A stretch of DNA of 64,000 nucleotides from positions 349,689-413,688 of the forward strand of contig JBNGIO010006327.1 in assembly GCA_049999805.1 (NCBI GenBank). Reading direction: 5' to 3'. Below, in pieces: positions 23,255 to 33,600 of the stretch (positions within the stretch are counted from its first letter, which is position 1; each line of letters starts with the position of its first letter). Both the position numbers and the translations under genes were made by a program. The stretch comes from Folioceros fuciformis. Lineage: Eukaryota > Anthocerotophyta > Anthocerotopsida > Anthocerotales. The notes under the pieces were generated by a model. It did no database searches and was not told the DNA's origin. It was given only the letters and a program-made list of their open reading frames with translations.

Positions 23255-25981
23255 GAGAGGATTGCAAACAACAAGAAATGAGGTGTGGGACTAGTAACAC
23301 GGAAAGGGTTAGGGATGTGTTTCACAGCTTGAGGTCCATGGTGGACGTAGTGCAGACGGCTATGGAAGCGTTGGTTGTAGGGGTGGACAATATGAAGGCC
23401 GGTGTCGTCATCCTTAAGGGGTAAATTGATACCATGGCGACAAGCATGAGCTAGATGGCTATGGACTTAGAGAAAGTGTGGAGGACTTTGGTAGGCAAAC
23501 TAGTGGTTGTAGGGGATATAGATAAATAAGTAGGTGGCTATAGTAGGCATAGATGGGGAGGGAGGGGTAGGAAGGCAAATCCAATGAGACAAACCCTTGT
23601 TTTGTTATAAGGGTGATAACCACGGCTTAGGAAAAAGGAGGCTAGCCCATTTTTAGAATTATAAGCACCTAGCCATGTTTGAGGTGCTGCAAGAACAACA
23701 TCCCCATGTAGAGCATGTTCTTCTTACTGGGTAGAATGGTAGCCGGTTGTGTGACGTTTTTTGATCCACCTCCCACGGCAATAGCCATATCCTACCCAAC
23801 AATAAACATTTCCAGATACATGGAACAAAAGCCTTGTTCAACGTAGCAACAATGAGACCTACAGAGCATTGAGTCATCCACAGCTCAAAATGAGAAGGTC
23901 TTGCTATATCGTACACGATACCATCTAATTGATAAGCATTGCGATGAAGAAGAGAAGGAGAATGAGCTCAATTGACCCAAAATCCTCATACTCTCCTCCT
24001 CCTACCGAACGAAGTTCAAAATCCCTCCTTCTCCTACCAAACCACATTAAGCCTAATAGGATAAAGTGTGTGATAGGCTATACTCTTAAATATTTGTAAA
24101 TTCAACCCTTACTTCCTTTAGGCTCGCCTTCACAGCAAGCCATACTGCTTTAACAGTCTTCATACCAGCCACTAGGGCTTGTGCAGGCATTTGAAACACA
24201 CCCACTATGGATTGCATATTTTAATGTTCATCATTTAGTTAGCCATCATTGTGTCTTCCAACAAATCTTGGTCTCCCCATGAGTTGCCTCTCTTAAAGCA
24301 ACTTCTCACAATTGAGTGCGCAATCTACTCTTCTCTTCCCCTTTGCATGCAATGTCAGTGTACACCACTTGCCGCGTTCATTTGTGTTGACCATTTTTTC
24401 AGAGTTGGTTAGAGACAATGCTTGTAATTAGCTCAATCTTCCCTTTAGACAATGCTTCCAGCATTGCACCCTCAACTAGTAAGGCGCCCCCCGCTCTACT
24501 ACTAGCACCCACGAGCCTAACCATACTAGCCTTATTAGCCTCTAATTCTCATAGCAAGCATGCTCACATATATGGCTTGCAATTTATCCGTGATACGTTT
24601 CTATTGATTTGGTGCTACTGGAGGATGTCTTGGAACCTAAAGTGTAGAAATTATCACTACTAGAATGAGGATGTGTTTATTTTGCGTTCTATATATATAC
24701 ATGCATATATACATATATGCATATACAATATATTGAGAACTTCATATTGATAAGGGTTGTGAGTCTCAAGTTGTTGGCATGCACTAGCCTATGCTTGCGA
24801 ACACAATTGTTGTCGAGACGACATGCAATCTTCCAATAAGCAATCAAAATTTAAGCATGAGCTCCAACATCTCTTCTATCATTGATTATAATGTAGTCGA
24901 CATGGGAGAGAATCTAGTGCACCGGCACCATTAACACACAAACCTTTATGTGGGCATTAGATTCGACCACGATAGGCGTTAAAAGTTTAAATGCTAAGCA
25001 AACACAATCTAGAGGATGTAGTCCATGAGGGTTAAAGCACCCCCGAGAGCCTCTACTCCATTTAGGATACCTATTTAAGTACTTAATGTTACCCAACCCA
25101 AACGCGAAGTGGACTTAGCCCTCGTAGTTACGTTGTGAACTCGCCATCAACCACCACACGTTCCACACTAGTTGCTTTGATGCCCAATACCTTCATCATC
25201 TCGACGTACATGAGTGGTACCAAATAGCCATGTCTCCATTCCACCTCAAATTGACAATGTTGAGTGTGTCGAAGGCATTTGCGAAGAATTGGATGTTAGA
25301 TTCGACTCTTTGCAACTTGTCTGGATGCTTGTTCACCACTTGCAACAAATGTTAAATGCACTAGGCAGAGAATGCATGAACATTCTCTATTACAAACGTG
25401 AACTCTTGCCTCTCACATGTGAAGAATGGGTCAATCGTGATTGGGGGACTAGATGCCCCTCTGCTTGTTATGATGTGGATCCTACACACATCTGCAGCCT
25501 AAATGTTAGATGCGATGCCTAACCTCTTATGCTCATCTGCAAATTGTAACCACAGATACCACACGAAGCTACCTGATTTCATGTTGGTGTCTACATAGCC
25601 CCTCGAAATCCTTGCGTATACCCTACCCAGGGGTGCTCATAGGCACATTGTGTACCCTCTATGGCTAGCATGTTTGGCTAGCTTAGGAAGATCACTACTA
25701 GCAGAGAGTTGTACATAGATCTATCGTCCTCGTGCATAGACTTTTGGAGCCTACCCCTCCCCTTAGTCCCACATTCCACTTGCAATGTTGTGACTTCTTT
25801 GGCGGGGGGACCTAGGTGGAGATCAACCCACAGCTTCGAGTGTGCCGCAACGCAGCGTTGGCCTTGCTCTCCTCTCTTAGGTCTCAACCTCACTACGTTC
25901 GAGATTGCAACGATCTTTTGAACCATCCGCACCTAGGGTTTGGGCATGCTAGTTTGATGTCGAGCACAAACAACACCCCAC
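23255..25981. other. Spacer between two related LTRs, no supported gene
   Basis: Small frames only, none with a recognisable domain. An alternating AT/GCAT run at about 24690-24735 is a microsatellite. The two LTRs flanking this stretch do not belong to one element: the left one has its primer-binding site on its outer side, and the right one has its own target-site duplication. Confidence 0.55.
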
Positions 25982-25986
25982 ATTGC

Positions 25987-26278
25987 TGAAGGATCGCTAG
26001 AGGAGCTACATGGTGAAGGAGGAGAGGAGGAGGTAAGGAGGAGAGGAGAAAAGAGAGCTCACACTCTCACATAGAGTCTCAATAGCAAGGGAGCTCAAGG
26101 GGGTATTTATACCCTCTAGAAAAGCTCCTTAGGAAGCTTCACAAGAAGCGCACAGGAAGTTGCGCAAGAAGCTTCCTACATATTAGCTTAAGCTAATCTA
26201 AACTAATGATACTTAACTAGACACTAATTTTAGACTAAACACATTAGTCTAAGCACATTGGGCTTTAATAACCCTACA
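25987..26278 (-). mobile_element. Solo LTR with perfect 5-bp target-site duplication
   Basis: A 292-bp LTR of the same family as 22976-23254, from TGAAGGATCG to AACCCTACA, so with canonical TG...CA ends. It is flanked on both sides by ATTGC (25982-25986 and 26279-26283), an intact target-site duplication. No primer-binding site or polypurine tract adjoins it. This is the product of recombination between the two LTRs of a full element. Confidence 0.9.
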
Positions 26279-26283
26279 ATTGC

Positions 26284-27077
26284 GACCTCCATATTCATTA
26301 GAGCCCCTCCCAAGACTGTGTGGGGGATTATCACAAATTACAATGTGTTGACAGATTTTGTCCTCACCTTGGCTATCAGGGAGCTAGAGGCAAAGTTGGC
26401 TTCACGACCACGTGTAGTAGCTGAGGATGCATCGAGAGTGAGGCAATTCCTAAGACTGGGCCTAAGCACACCCTAAAGCATTTGCTGTATAGATCCTCTC
26501 TGTGACCATAGAAAATAGTGATGAAAGCTTTCATATGAGTTTGTAGTTTCGTATGAGTTTGCAGTCTAGTTGTTGAAGTCATGAACTTCTAGTAGGAAGG
26601 CTAGGCCCTTTTTACTCAAATCTATGCTTGTCTCTTGCGAACGTTTGTGTCCCCTTTGGTGCAAGGTTCGGTTTAGTTAGTTTGCTAAAGTGAAAATCGA
26701 AGAACTAGGAATCGAGGGTGGATATGTTCCTCTATCTTAGGAGCATTTTGCACGTTCCATCTCGTTTTCGATAATAGAAACCTTCGGCATGCCGTAAGCA
26801 ATGCTGAGAATACAAACCCTAAAGAAAAAAATAATTCTAATGGACAGTTATATCTCAATATGGTATAGCAAAGAAAAAAATAGCAAGCTTAGTAATGTAC
26901 AAAACATTTTATGGACGGGACGAGGGAGTGCAGATCTGTGAGGTACAAATGTACGTAAGTAGTCGGCAGTTCAAAAAGAATTTTTGAGCACGATCTACTA
27001 GTTTCACCACGCAGGCAGACAGCAAGTAGTGCTGACATTGTGGGAGTCAGTGAGCGGTTGGTGAAGGAAGTTGGAAC
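26284..27077. other. Upstream region of the ABC ATPase gene, no gene seen
   Basis: No recognisable frame. The right end carries the 5' untranslated region of the plus-strand ABC gene. An adenine-rich run is present near 26820-26880. Confidence 0.5.
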
Positions 27078-27965
27078 ATGGCGGAATGCGGTAAACATGA
27101 GCAGGGGGCGGAGAACAGTGTGGAGGTGGATGCTATGCATTTCACCTATCCTGGCCAGCAGCAGGAGTTTATCACGAGCTTTTCTCTACAGTTGAAGCCG
27201 GGATCACGGTGCCTGCTGGTGGGAGCAAATGGAGCTGGGAAGACGACGCTGTTGAAGATCCTGGCAGGTAAGCACATGGTCGGGGGGAGGAATGTGGTGA
27301 GAGTGCTGGGGCAGTCGGCATTCCATGACACGTCTCTGGTTTGCAGTGGGAAGCTGGCATACCTAGGAGGATCGTGGACTAGGTCCGTGGGATCTGTAGG
27401 GGAGGTGCCGCTGCAGGGGGACCTGTCCGCAGAGACTCTGATCTTCGGAGTGGAGGGAGTGGATCCCGCGCGCAGGGATGCGCTGGTGGAGCTCCTGGAC
27501 ATAGATCTGCGCTGGCGGATGCACAAGGTGTCGGACGGGCAGCGGCGCCGCGTGCAGATCTGCATGGGCCTGCTGCACCCGTTCCAGGTGCTGCTGCTGG
27601 ACGAGATCACGGTGGATCTCGACGTCGTGGCCAGGATGGATCTGCTAGGGTTCTTTGCTCAGGAATGCGAGCAGCGGGCCGCCACTATCGTGTACGCCAC
27701 TCATATCTTCGACGGCCTGGAGGCCTGGGCCACTCATTTCGCTTATGTGGAAGATGGCAAGCTCAATCGTTCTGGCAAAATTTCAGATTTGCGCGAGCTG
27801 GATAGGGCCAGACATCTGATCAAGGTTGTGGAGCCGTGGCTCAGAGATGAGAGGGACAGGAGGATGAAGCTGGCCACAGTCAGGGCCCCACAGCAAGAGA
27901 GAGTCACTCGGCCACCGGATGTCTCACCGTGGACATCCAGCCGGCATATGGCTTACTACAGATGA
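27078..27965 (+). CDS. Soluble ABC ATPase, ABCI19/20/21 (CAF16-like) type
   Basis: A stand-alone nucleotide-binding domain of 295 aa with no membrane segments, in one exon. Walker A is GANGAGKTT (near residue 55), the signature is [11 protein letters not shown] (near 155), Walker B is VLLLDEIT, and the switch His is in [11 protein letters not shown]. The insert between Walker A and the signature ([20 protein letters not shown]) and the [10 protein letters not shown] motif match plant ABCI19-21 and yeast CAF16, cytosolic proteins of uncertain role (some linked to light and cytokinin responses in Arabidopsis). Catalytic residues are intact. The start is the first Met before the conserved [10 protein letters not shown]. 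Lack of introns is noteworthy beside its neighbours. Confidence 0.9.
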   Translation: MAECGKHEQGAENSVEVDAMHFTYPGQQQEFITSFSLQLKPGSRCLLVGANGAGKTTLLKILAGKHMVGGRNVVRVLGQSAFHDTSLVCSGKLAYLGGSWTRSVGSVGEVPLQGDLSAETLIFGVEGVDPARRDALVELLDIDLRWRMHKVSDGQRRRVQICMGLLHPFQVLLLDEITVDLDVVARMDLLGFFAQECEQRAATIVYATHIFDGLEAWATHFAYVEDGKLNRSGKISDLRELDRARHLIKVVEPWLRDERDRRMKLATVRAPQQERVTRPPDVSPWTSSRHMAYYR

Positions 27966-28424
27966 GCCCCGACTCAAGAGTCTGTCTTTTTGGCTGTCGC
28001 AGAGTTTCAATTCACGTGCAGGATTTAGCATATTGCTTTGTTTTGGTTGATGGCTGTGCTCTGAAGCAGTAGGACATCATTGAGCAGACGTCGAGGATCA
28101 AGACCGGAAGAATGATCCCGAAATTGGATATTTTCACGATGGCAAGCGCTCTTTTGCACATGAGCATTTGTCAGGGAAGAAGAGACTTGCCCTACCAAAC
28201 GTCATGGGCAAGAGATGTTGGTAGAAAAAAATGTCAGAATTGAGAATCCCAATGAATTGAGGTGACTACGTGCCAGCATAGCGAGAATAAAAGAAATCAG
28301 CGAAGCTGGGTGCTTGGCCACGTTTTAATGTTTTGAACAGTTTACGGGTTAGGTTTCAGCCCCTGAAAACCGCGCCTCGTTATTCCTGCCTCTGAGAGTC
28401 GCGGCAGCAGCAGAGTTTGCAACC

Positions 28425-28935
28425 ATGTCGTACTTGCTGCCGCATCTGCACTCCGGCTGGGCAGTGGACCAGGCCATCCTGGCGGAGGAGGAGCGAGCTG
28501 TGGTGATTCGTTTTGGCCACGACTGGGATGAGACGTGCATGCAGGTAGGTCTCGCGAGCGCTCCACGCTTTCTCGTGCGCGTTCTGTTGCGGGGATGGCG
28601 TGAAACCCTAACCTATGCATATGCAGATGGACGAGGTGCTGGCCTCCGTGGCGGAGACCATTAAGAACCTGGCGGTGATATACTTGGTGGACATAACCGA
28701 GGTGCCGGACTTCAACACCATGTACGAGCTCTACGATCCCTGCACTATCATGTTCTTCTTCCGCAACAAGCACATCATGATCGATTTGGGGACTGGGAAC
28801 AACAACAAGATCAACTGGGCCCTTAAGGACAAGCAGGAGTTTATTGACATTGTGGAGACTGTCTACCGAGGGGCCAAGAAGGGCCGAGGGTTGGTAGTGT
28901 CCCCAAAGGACTACTCCACTAAGTACAGGTATTAG
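28425..28935 (+). CDS. DIM1: U5 snRNP thioredoxin-like protein DIM1/YLS8
   Basis: Core component of the U4/U6.U5 tri-snRNP, needed for pre-mRNA splicing. Two exons, 28425-28544 and 28627-28935, with an 82-bp intron (ATGCAG|GTAGGT...ATGCAG|ATGGAC). The product is exactly 142 aa, the universal length of this family. It begins MSYLLPHLHSGWAVDQAIL and contains DWDETCMQMDEVL, the site corresponding to the thioredoxin active-site loop, which lacks the CxxC pair as in all DIM1 proteins. It ends in SPKDYSTKYRY. Conservation is very high and the call is secure. Confidence 0.97.
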
Positions 28936-29416
28936 GGCTTTGAGAGCTCAGCAAAGCATACCGGGAGTACCACTTCTTGTGTGCTGGGACAGACTTTCCA
29001 AGTGGACCATTGTAGATTTCTTCACTATACCAAATCGCTGTACACTCGCGAATTTGGGTCCTAGGTCACCAGAAAGTGCCCATCAAAAAACTGCCTGTGT
29101 TGCCATTAAGATATGGTTGAAGTATCTGCCTAGTAATCCTGCCCTTTTCAAAACCAAAGATGGCGGTGATGTCGTCGTAGTAGACATCGGCACTGGTAAG
29201 GGAGCGCACCCAAACCATCATTGCCATGGCCGATTGAAGCTCTTACAACTCTCCTGCCCACCCAGCTGGTGAATTTCACAGTCGTTCATCCAGTGCACCC
29301 TTAATTGATGCAGCTTGGAAACAGGCAGCTAGCAATACTCTGCACAATACATCCATCTAAGCTGTACATGGAGACGAGGAAGCAGCGCCGAAATAGAGAA
29401 TTTCCCAGGTAGCCTG
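28936..29416. other. Intergenic between convergent genes
   Basis: DIM1 3' flank meeting the 3' flank of the minus-strand sororin-like gene. No gene, repeat or RNA is evident. Confidence 0.6.
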
Positions 29417-29944
29417 TCACTCCTCCTCTGAAGCGTCCTCCTCCTCCAGTTCAAACTGATCTAACTCTTTGAAGTAAGCCATCTGATCGAGAACAGCTTT
29501 CGGAGTGGTGGTCTGCGCCCCCTTGATGCCTGACTTTGCAGCCTTAGGCGTCCTGGTATCCACGTCCCGCGCCCCTCCACGTTTCCTCTTGGCTGCTTGT
29601 TTCTGCCTTACTCCCTGCCCGCTGCTCTCACTCTCGCCTTCATCTTCACACGTTTGAAGAGTCTCCCGTGCCTCACTGCCCTCCTCCGACACCTGAAAGC
29701 TAAAATCCTCAGAGTCAGTGTCAGAGTAATCTCCTTCGCCATCACGCGCTGATTTCTCGCCTCCCGAGCTGTTCCGCTCCTGCCTGCGTTCTTCCAACTG
29801 AATGGCCACAGCCGCGGCCTTGCCTACAGCCCTCCTCTTTCTGTCCGGCCCCATTCCCCGCCGCTGGGACACGTAGACGCGCATTTCCTCCAAGCCTGAA
29901 ACCTTCTCCGATAACGCACGAATTTGCCGTCGGGATAGATCGAG
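29417..29944 (-). CDS. Sororin-like cohesin regulator (tentative)
   Basis: A charged, low-complexity protein of about 155-176 aa. An ATG at 29884 gives MRVYVSQRRGMG, and the same frame is open 20 codons further (LDLSRRQIRALSEKVSGLEE), probably an exon entered by splicing. The middle is acidic and Ser-rich (DYSDTDSEDFSFQVSEEGSE) with a basic KQAAKRKRGG patch. The C-terminus, LDQMAYFKELDQFELEEE, fits the short C-terminal sororin motif (aromatic-x5-F-[DE]-L near the end) by which sororin protects cohesin from WAPL. Little else is conserved in sororins, so the call rests on this motif. It could instead be an unrelated acidic nuclear protein. The 5' end is unresolved. Confidence 0.4.
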   Translation of the reverse strand, partial: LDLSRRQIRALSEKVSGLEEMRVYVSQRRGMGPDRKRRAVGKAAAVAIQLEERRQERNSSGGEKSARDGEGDYSDTDSEDFSFQVSEEGSEARETLQTCEDEGESESSGQGVRQKQAAKRKRGGARDVDTRTPKAAKSGIKGAQTTTPKAVLDQMAYFKELDQFELEEEDASEEE

Positions 29945-30656
29945 CCTTCAGAACCCGTACGTGATCTCCACGGCTCTCCGGTAGGGAATCCAGGATGAAA
30001 GGCGCGGGAAGCCTGTAGTTTAAATCTGTTGCTTGGAGCCAACGTTGTTTCATCGTTTGAAAAACGAGATTTATTCACTAAGTTCTAAGTTCCATCTAAT
30101 TATTGTAATATTTTTTTGTGGAGGATTTTTATCACACTATAGTGAGTATTAGCTAGCTAATTCTATGTATAGGACATTGACGGCAGCTGCAAGAGAGAGG
30201 TGATGCCAACCACCCTAGTGGTAAGTCATCCTTCCTCCTCCGATTTTAGGTGTTATTGATAGCTTTTAGTGTTCATAGTTTAAATAATTATCAGTTCAAT
30301 ATTAATATTTAAAATAAATATTTACTCTTTATCTAATGAAGAGAACTGTGAATAACCAAGAGTAATCCAATATGGGGGTAACGCCTCAAGGGTGGTGATA
30401 AGCTCAAGAGTCCCCGACTACACAGCTAGCCTATGAATGACGCTACGCACCACGCCGAGAACGTACCAAATAGCATGATATAGCATTAGTAGATTGAAAT
30501 GTGAAAACCCTAAGCTCCAGGAGTGTAGTGAAAGTAAGACACACACTCCTCCCGTGCTGGCACGCGAATGGCGTGAATGCCGTATACAAGACGCGGGACG
30601 ACGTGAAGGATTCAGAGTGTCCATGATTTTGTGACTCTGTCACAGGCGAGAGCGCT
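29945..30656. other. Promoter region upstream of BIG5, AT-rich
   Basis: Divergent spacer between the sororin-like gene and BIG5. AT-rich at 30060-30350. A short plus-strand-complement frame at 30053-29950 (MKQRWLQATDLNYRLP) may be a 5' exon of the sororin-like gene, but its frame does not join cleanly. Confidence 0.4.
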
Positions 30657-33600
30657 ATGGCGGATGCTGGGGGCGCGTTTGTGACCCGTGCCTTCGAGCG
30701 CATGCTGAAGGAGGCCGGCGGGAGGAAGCAAAGCAATCTGCGGGAGGCTCTCAAGGCTTATTTGGAGAGGTCGCAGACCCCAGATCCGAGTGATCTGCAG
30801 CATGCACCTGCCAATGAGGTGGATGTTGGGTCTCAGGCGTCGGAGAATGCCTCTGAAGGGGACCCGGCAGCTCCGGCTGCTGCTGTGGAAGCTGCGGCAC
30901 TGCCTGCCCCTGTGCGGCCCGCAACCACCGGCGAGTCTGCTGCTGCCAGTTTGGCCGAAGCAGGTCACAATTTGGACGGCTCTGAGGCAGATCTGGTAGT
31001 GCTTCCATTGCGTCTCGCTATCGAGACCAAGCAGGCGAGGCTTGTTGAGACAGCCCTCGATTGTTTGCATAAGCTTATAGCATACGGCCATTTGGGAGGG
31101 GAGGCTGGTGTTGAGGGTGGTAAGAATGGAGCTATGGCCACGCAATTGTTCACTCTGGTCTGTGGTTGTGCCGACAACAATGCATCCGATTCAGTAATTT
31201 TGCAGGTGATCAAGGTTCTTCTCACTGCCGTAGCTTCCAGTGCTTTCCAAGTCCATGGGGAGTGCCTCTTGACTGCGATCAAGACGTGTTACAATATTGT
31301 CCTTAGCAGTAAGAATCCGGTCAACCAGGCCACCGCGAAGGCAACCTTGACGCAGATGATCAGCCTTGTATGCAAGAGGATGGAATCGGAGGCACAAAAC
31401 GTCGCCGATGCGGGACGGGTGCCGGCAGCACCTGTCGAAGTAACCCCCAGCGGTAGTGTGGCGGGAGGTAACGGCAAATCTGATACTGCCGAGACCGGCC
31501 ATCTTGGAGATTCTGAAGTAGGAGAAGCGGATTCGGCTCTGGAAAGCAGCTCGCCGAATGCGTTGTACCCCGCACCTGTGGCGCTTGAGGTTCTTCAAAC
31601 TCTTGCTGTGCATGATGACATCAAGGGCCTTGAGGATGCTCTTGGGAAGGCAGTTCTTTCAGAAGGTGAAATGAAGACGGGGGAAGGTGCAGATCTAGAA
31701 AATCTGGCTGTGCATCAACGAGATGCACAGCTCGTGTTTCGCACTGTCTGTAAAATGTCCATGAAAGACGGCAATGATGATTTGGTCAACAGGAGCAGGA
31801 TTCTCTCCCTTGAGCTTCTGCTGGGTTTACTGGAGAGTATGAGCAATGCCAACTCGCTGTTCCTGGTCTCTGTGAAAGCGTACTTGTGCTACGCGTTGCT
31901 CCGGGCTTGCGTGTCAGCCAATTCATCCATCTTTGAGCTCTCATGTTCCATCTTTAATGTGTTGTTACTCCGCTTCAGAGAGAGTCTGAAGGGAGAGATC
32001 GGAGTTTTCTACCCTCTGATCATCTTGCGGTCACTTGAAAGTCCCGAGAGTCCACTTCACCAACGGACGGTGGTCCTGAAACAGTTGGAGAAGCTCTGCT
32101 CGAACCCTCAGCTCCTGGCAGATGTATTCATCAACTATGATTGTGATCTGAAAGCCACCAACCTGTTTGAACGGATGGTCAATTCTCTATCGAAGATGGC
32201 ACAGGGTACTTTGAATTTGGAATCAAGTGGTGGTCAGGTAGCGCAGGTCAACCCTCTCAAGTTTTCATCACTCCAATGCCTAGTCAATGTCCTCAAGTCT
32301 CTCGTGCAGTGGACGGCCAAGCATCAGGAACCCAGTGCAAGTTGGGATGCAATAGTTGCTGAAACTAGTGCAGTAGCTAGTGCTGCTGATTCTTCCAAGG
32401 GCTGGGCCAATTTCGATGGAATTGAGGCTGAGAACAAGGAAGAGACACAAGCCGACTTTGGCAGAGCCAAAGCACACAAGTCCACTTTGGAGGCCGCGGT
32501 GGCTGAGTTCAACCGCAAACCAGAGAAAGGGGTCAAATATTTGGTGGAGTGTAAGCTGGCTGAGAAGGATCCGAAAGCCGTGGCACATTTTCTCAGATCA
32601 GCTCAAGGGTTGAACAAGGCAATGATTGGTGACTATTTGGGACAGCATGAGGAGTTTCCATTGTCTGTCATGCATGCTTACGTGGACGATTTCAACTTCA
32701 CTGGCATGAAGTTTGATCAAGCCATTCGCGAATTTCTCAATGGATTTCGTTTGCCTGGCGAAGCTCAGAAAATTGATCGCATAATGGAAAAATTTGCAGA
32801 GCGTTTCTGCCGCAACAATCCAGGTCTGTTCAGGAATGCTGATACTGCTTATGTGTTGGCCTATGCCGTCATTATGCTCAACACAGACGCTCACAACCCC
32901 CTCGTGTCTTCAAAGATGTCTAAAGCTGATTTTGTGAAGATAAATTCGGGCCAGCCTGGTGATCAAGAGGAAGAACATGCACCTAGAGAACTCTTAGAGG
33001 AGATCTATGAGTCCATTGTGAGAGATGAGATAAGGATGAAGGACGATGGCAACAATGCTATCAGGAAGGATCCAAGGAGAAGAGATGCTGAAGAGAAGAG
33101 CAGGTTGGTGAATGTTCTTAATCTTGGTCTGCCAAGGAGGAAGGCAGCTGTTGACACGAAAAAGGAAAGCGAGGAGATTGTGCAACGGACACAGGATTTG
33201 TTCAAGAAGGGAGGGGTACAGAGTGGCGTCTTTCATGTTGCTAAGCAGATTGAGCTTGCTCGCCCAATGTTAGAAGCTGTTGGTTGGCCTCTGCTTGCTG
33301 CGTTTTCTGTCACCATGGAGGACAGTGACAATAGACCACGGGTTCTGTTGTGCATGGAAGGGTTCCGGATGGGTGTACATTTGACTAAGGTTCTTGGCAT
33401 GGAAACAATGCGGTATGCTTTCCTGACCTCCTTGGTGAGATTCACGTACACACATTCTCCCAGAGAGATGCGCACAAAGAACGTGGAAGCGCTGAGGACC
33501 CTACTTGGCATGGCGGAAAATGAACCCGATGCTTTGCAAGACACCTGGAATGCTTTACTGGAATGTGTTTCAAGGTTGGAGTACATCACCTCCTCCTCAA

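Noticed and set aside
24418-24663. 81-codon frame between the two LTRs
   Set aside because: Low-complexity Ser/Ala/Leu composition, no domain, no neighbours to join.
22976-26278. A single 3.3-kb retrotransposon bounded by the two LTRs
   Set aside because: The primer-binding site lies on the outer (left) side of the left LTR, and the right LTR has its own ATTGC target-site duplication on both flanks, so these are two separate insertions.
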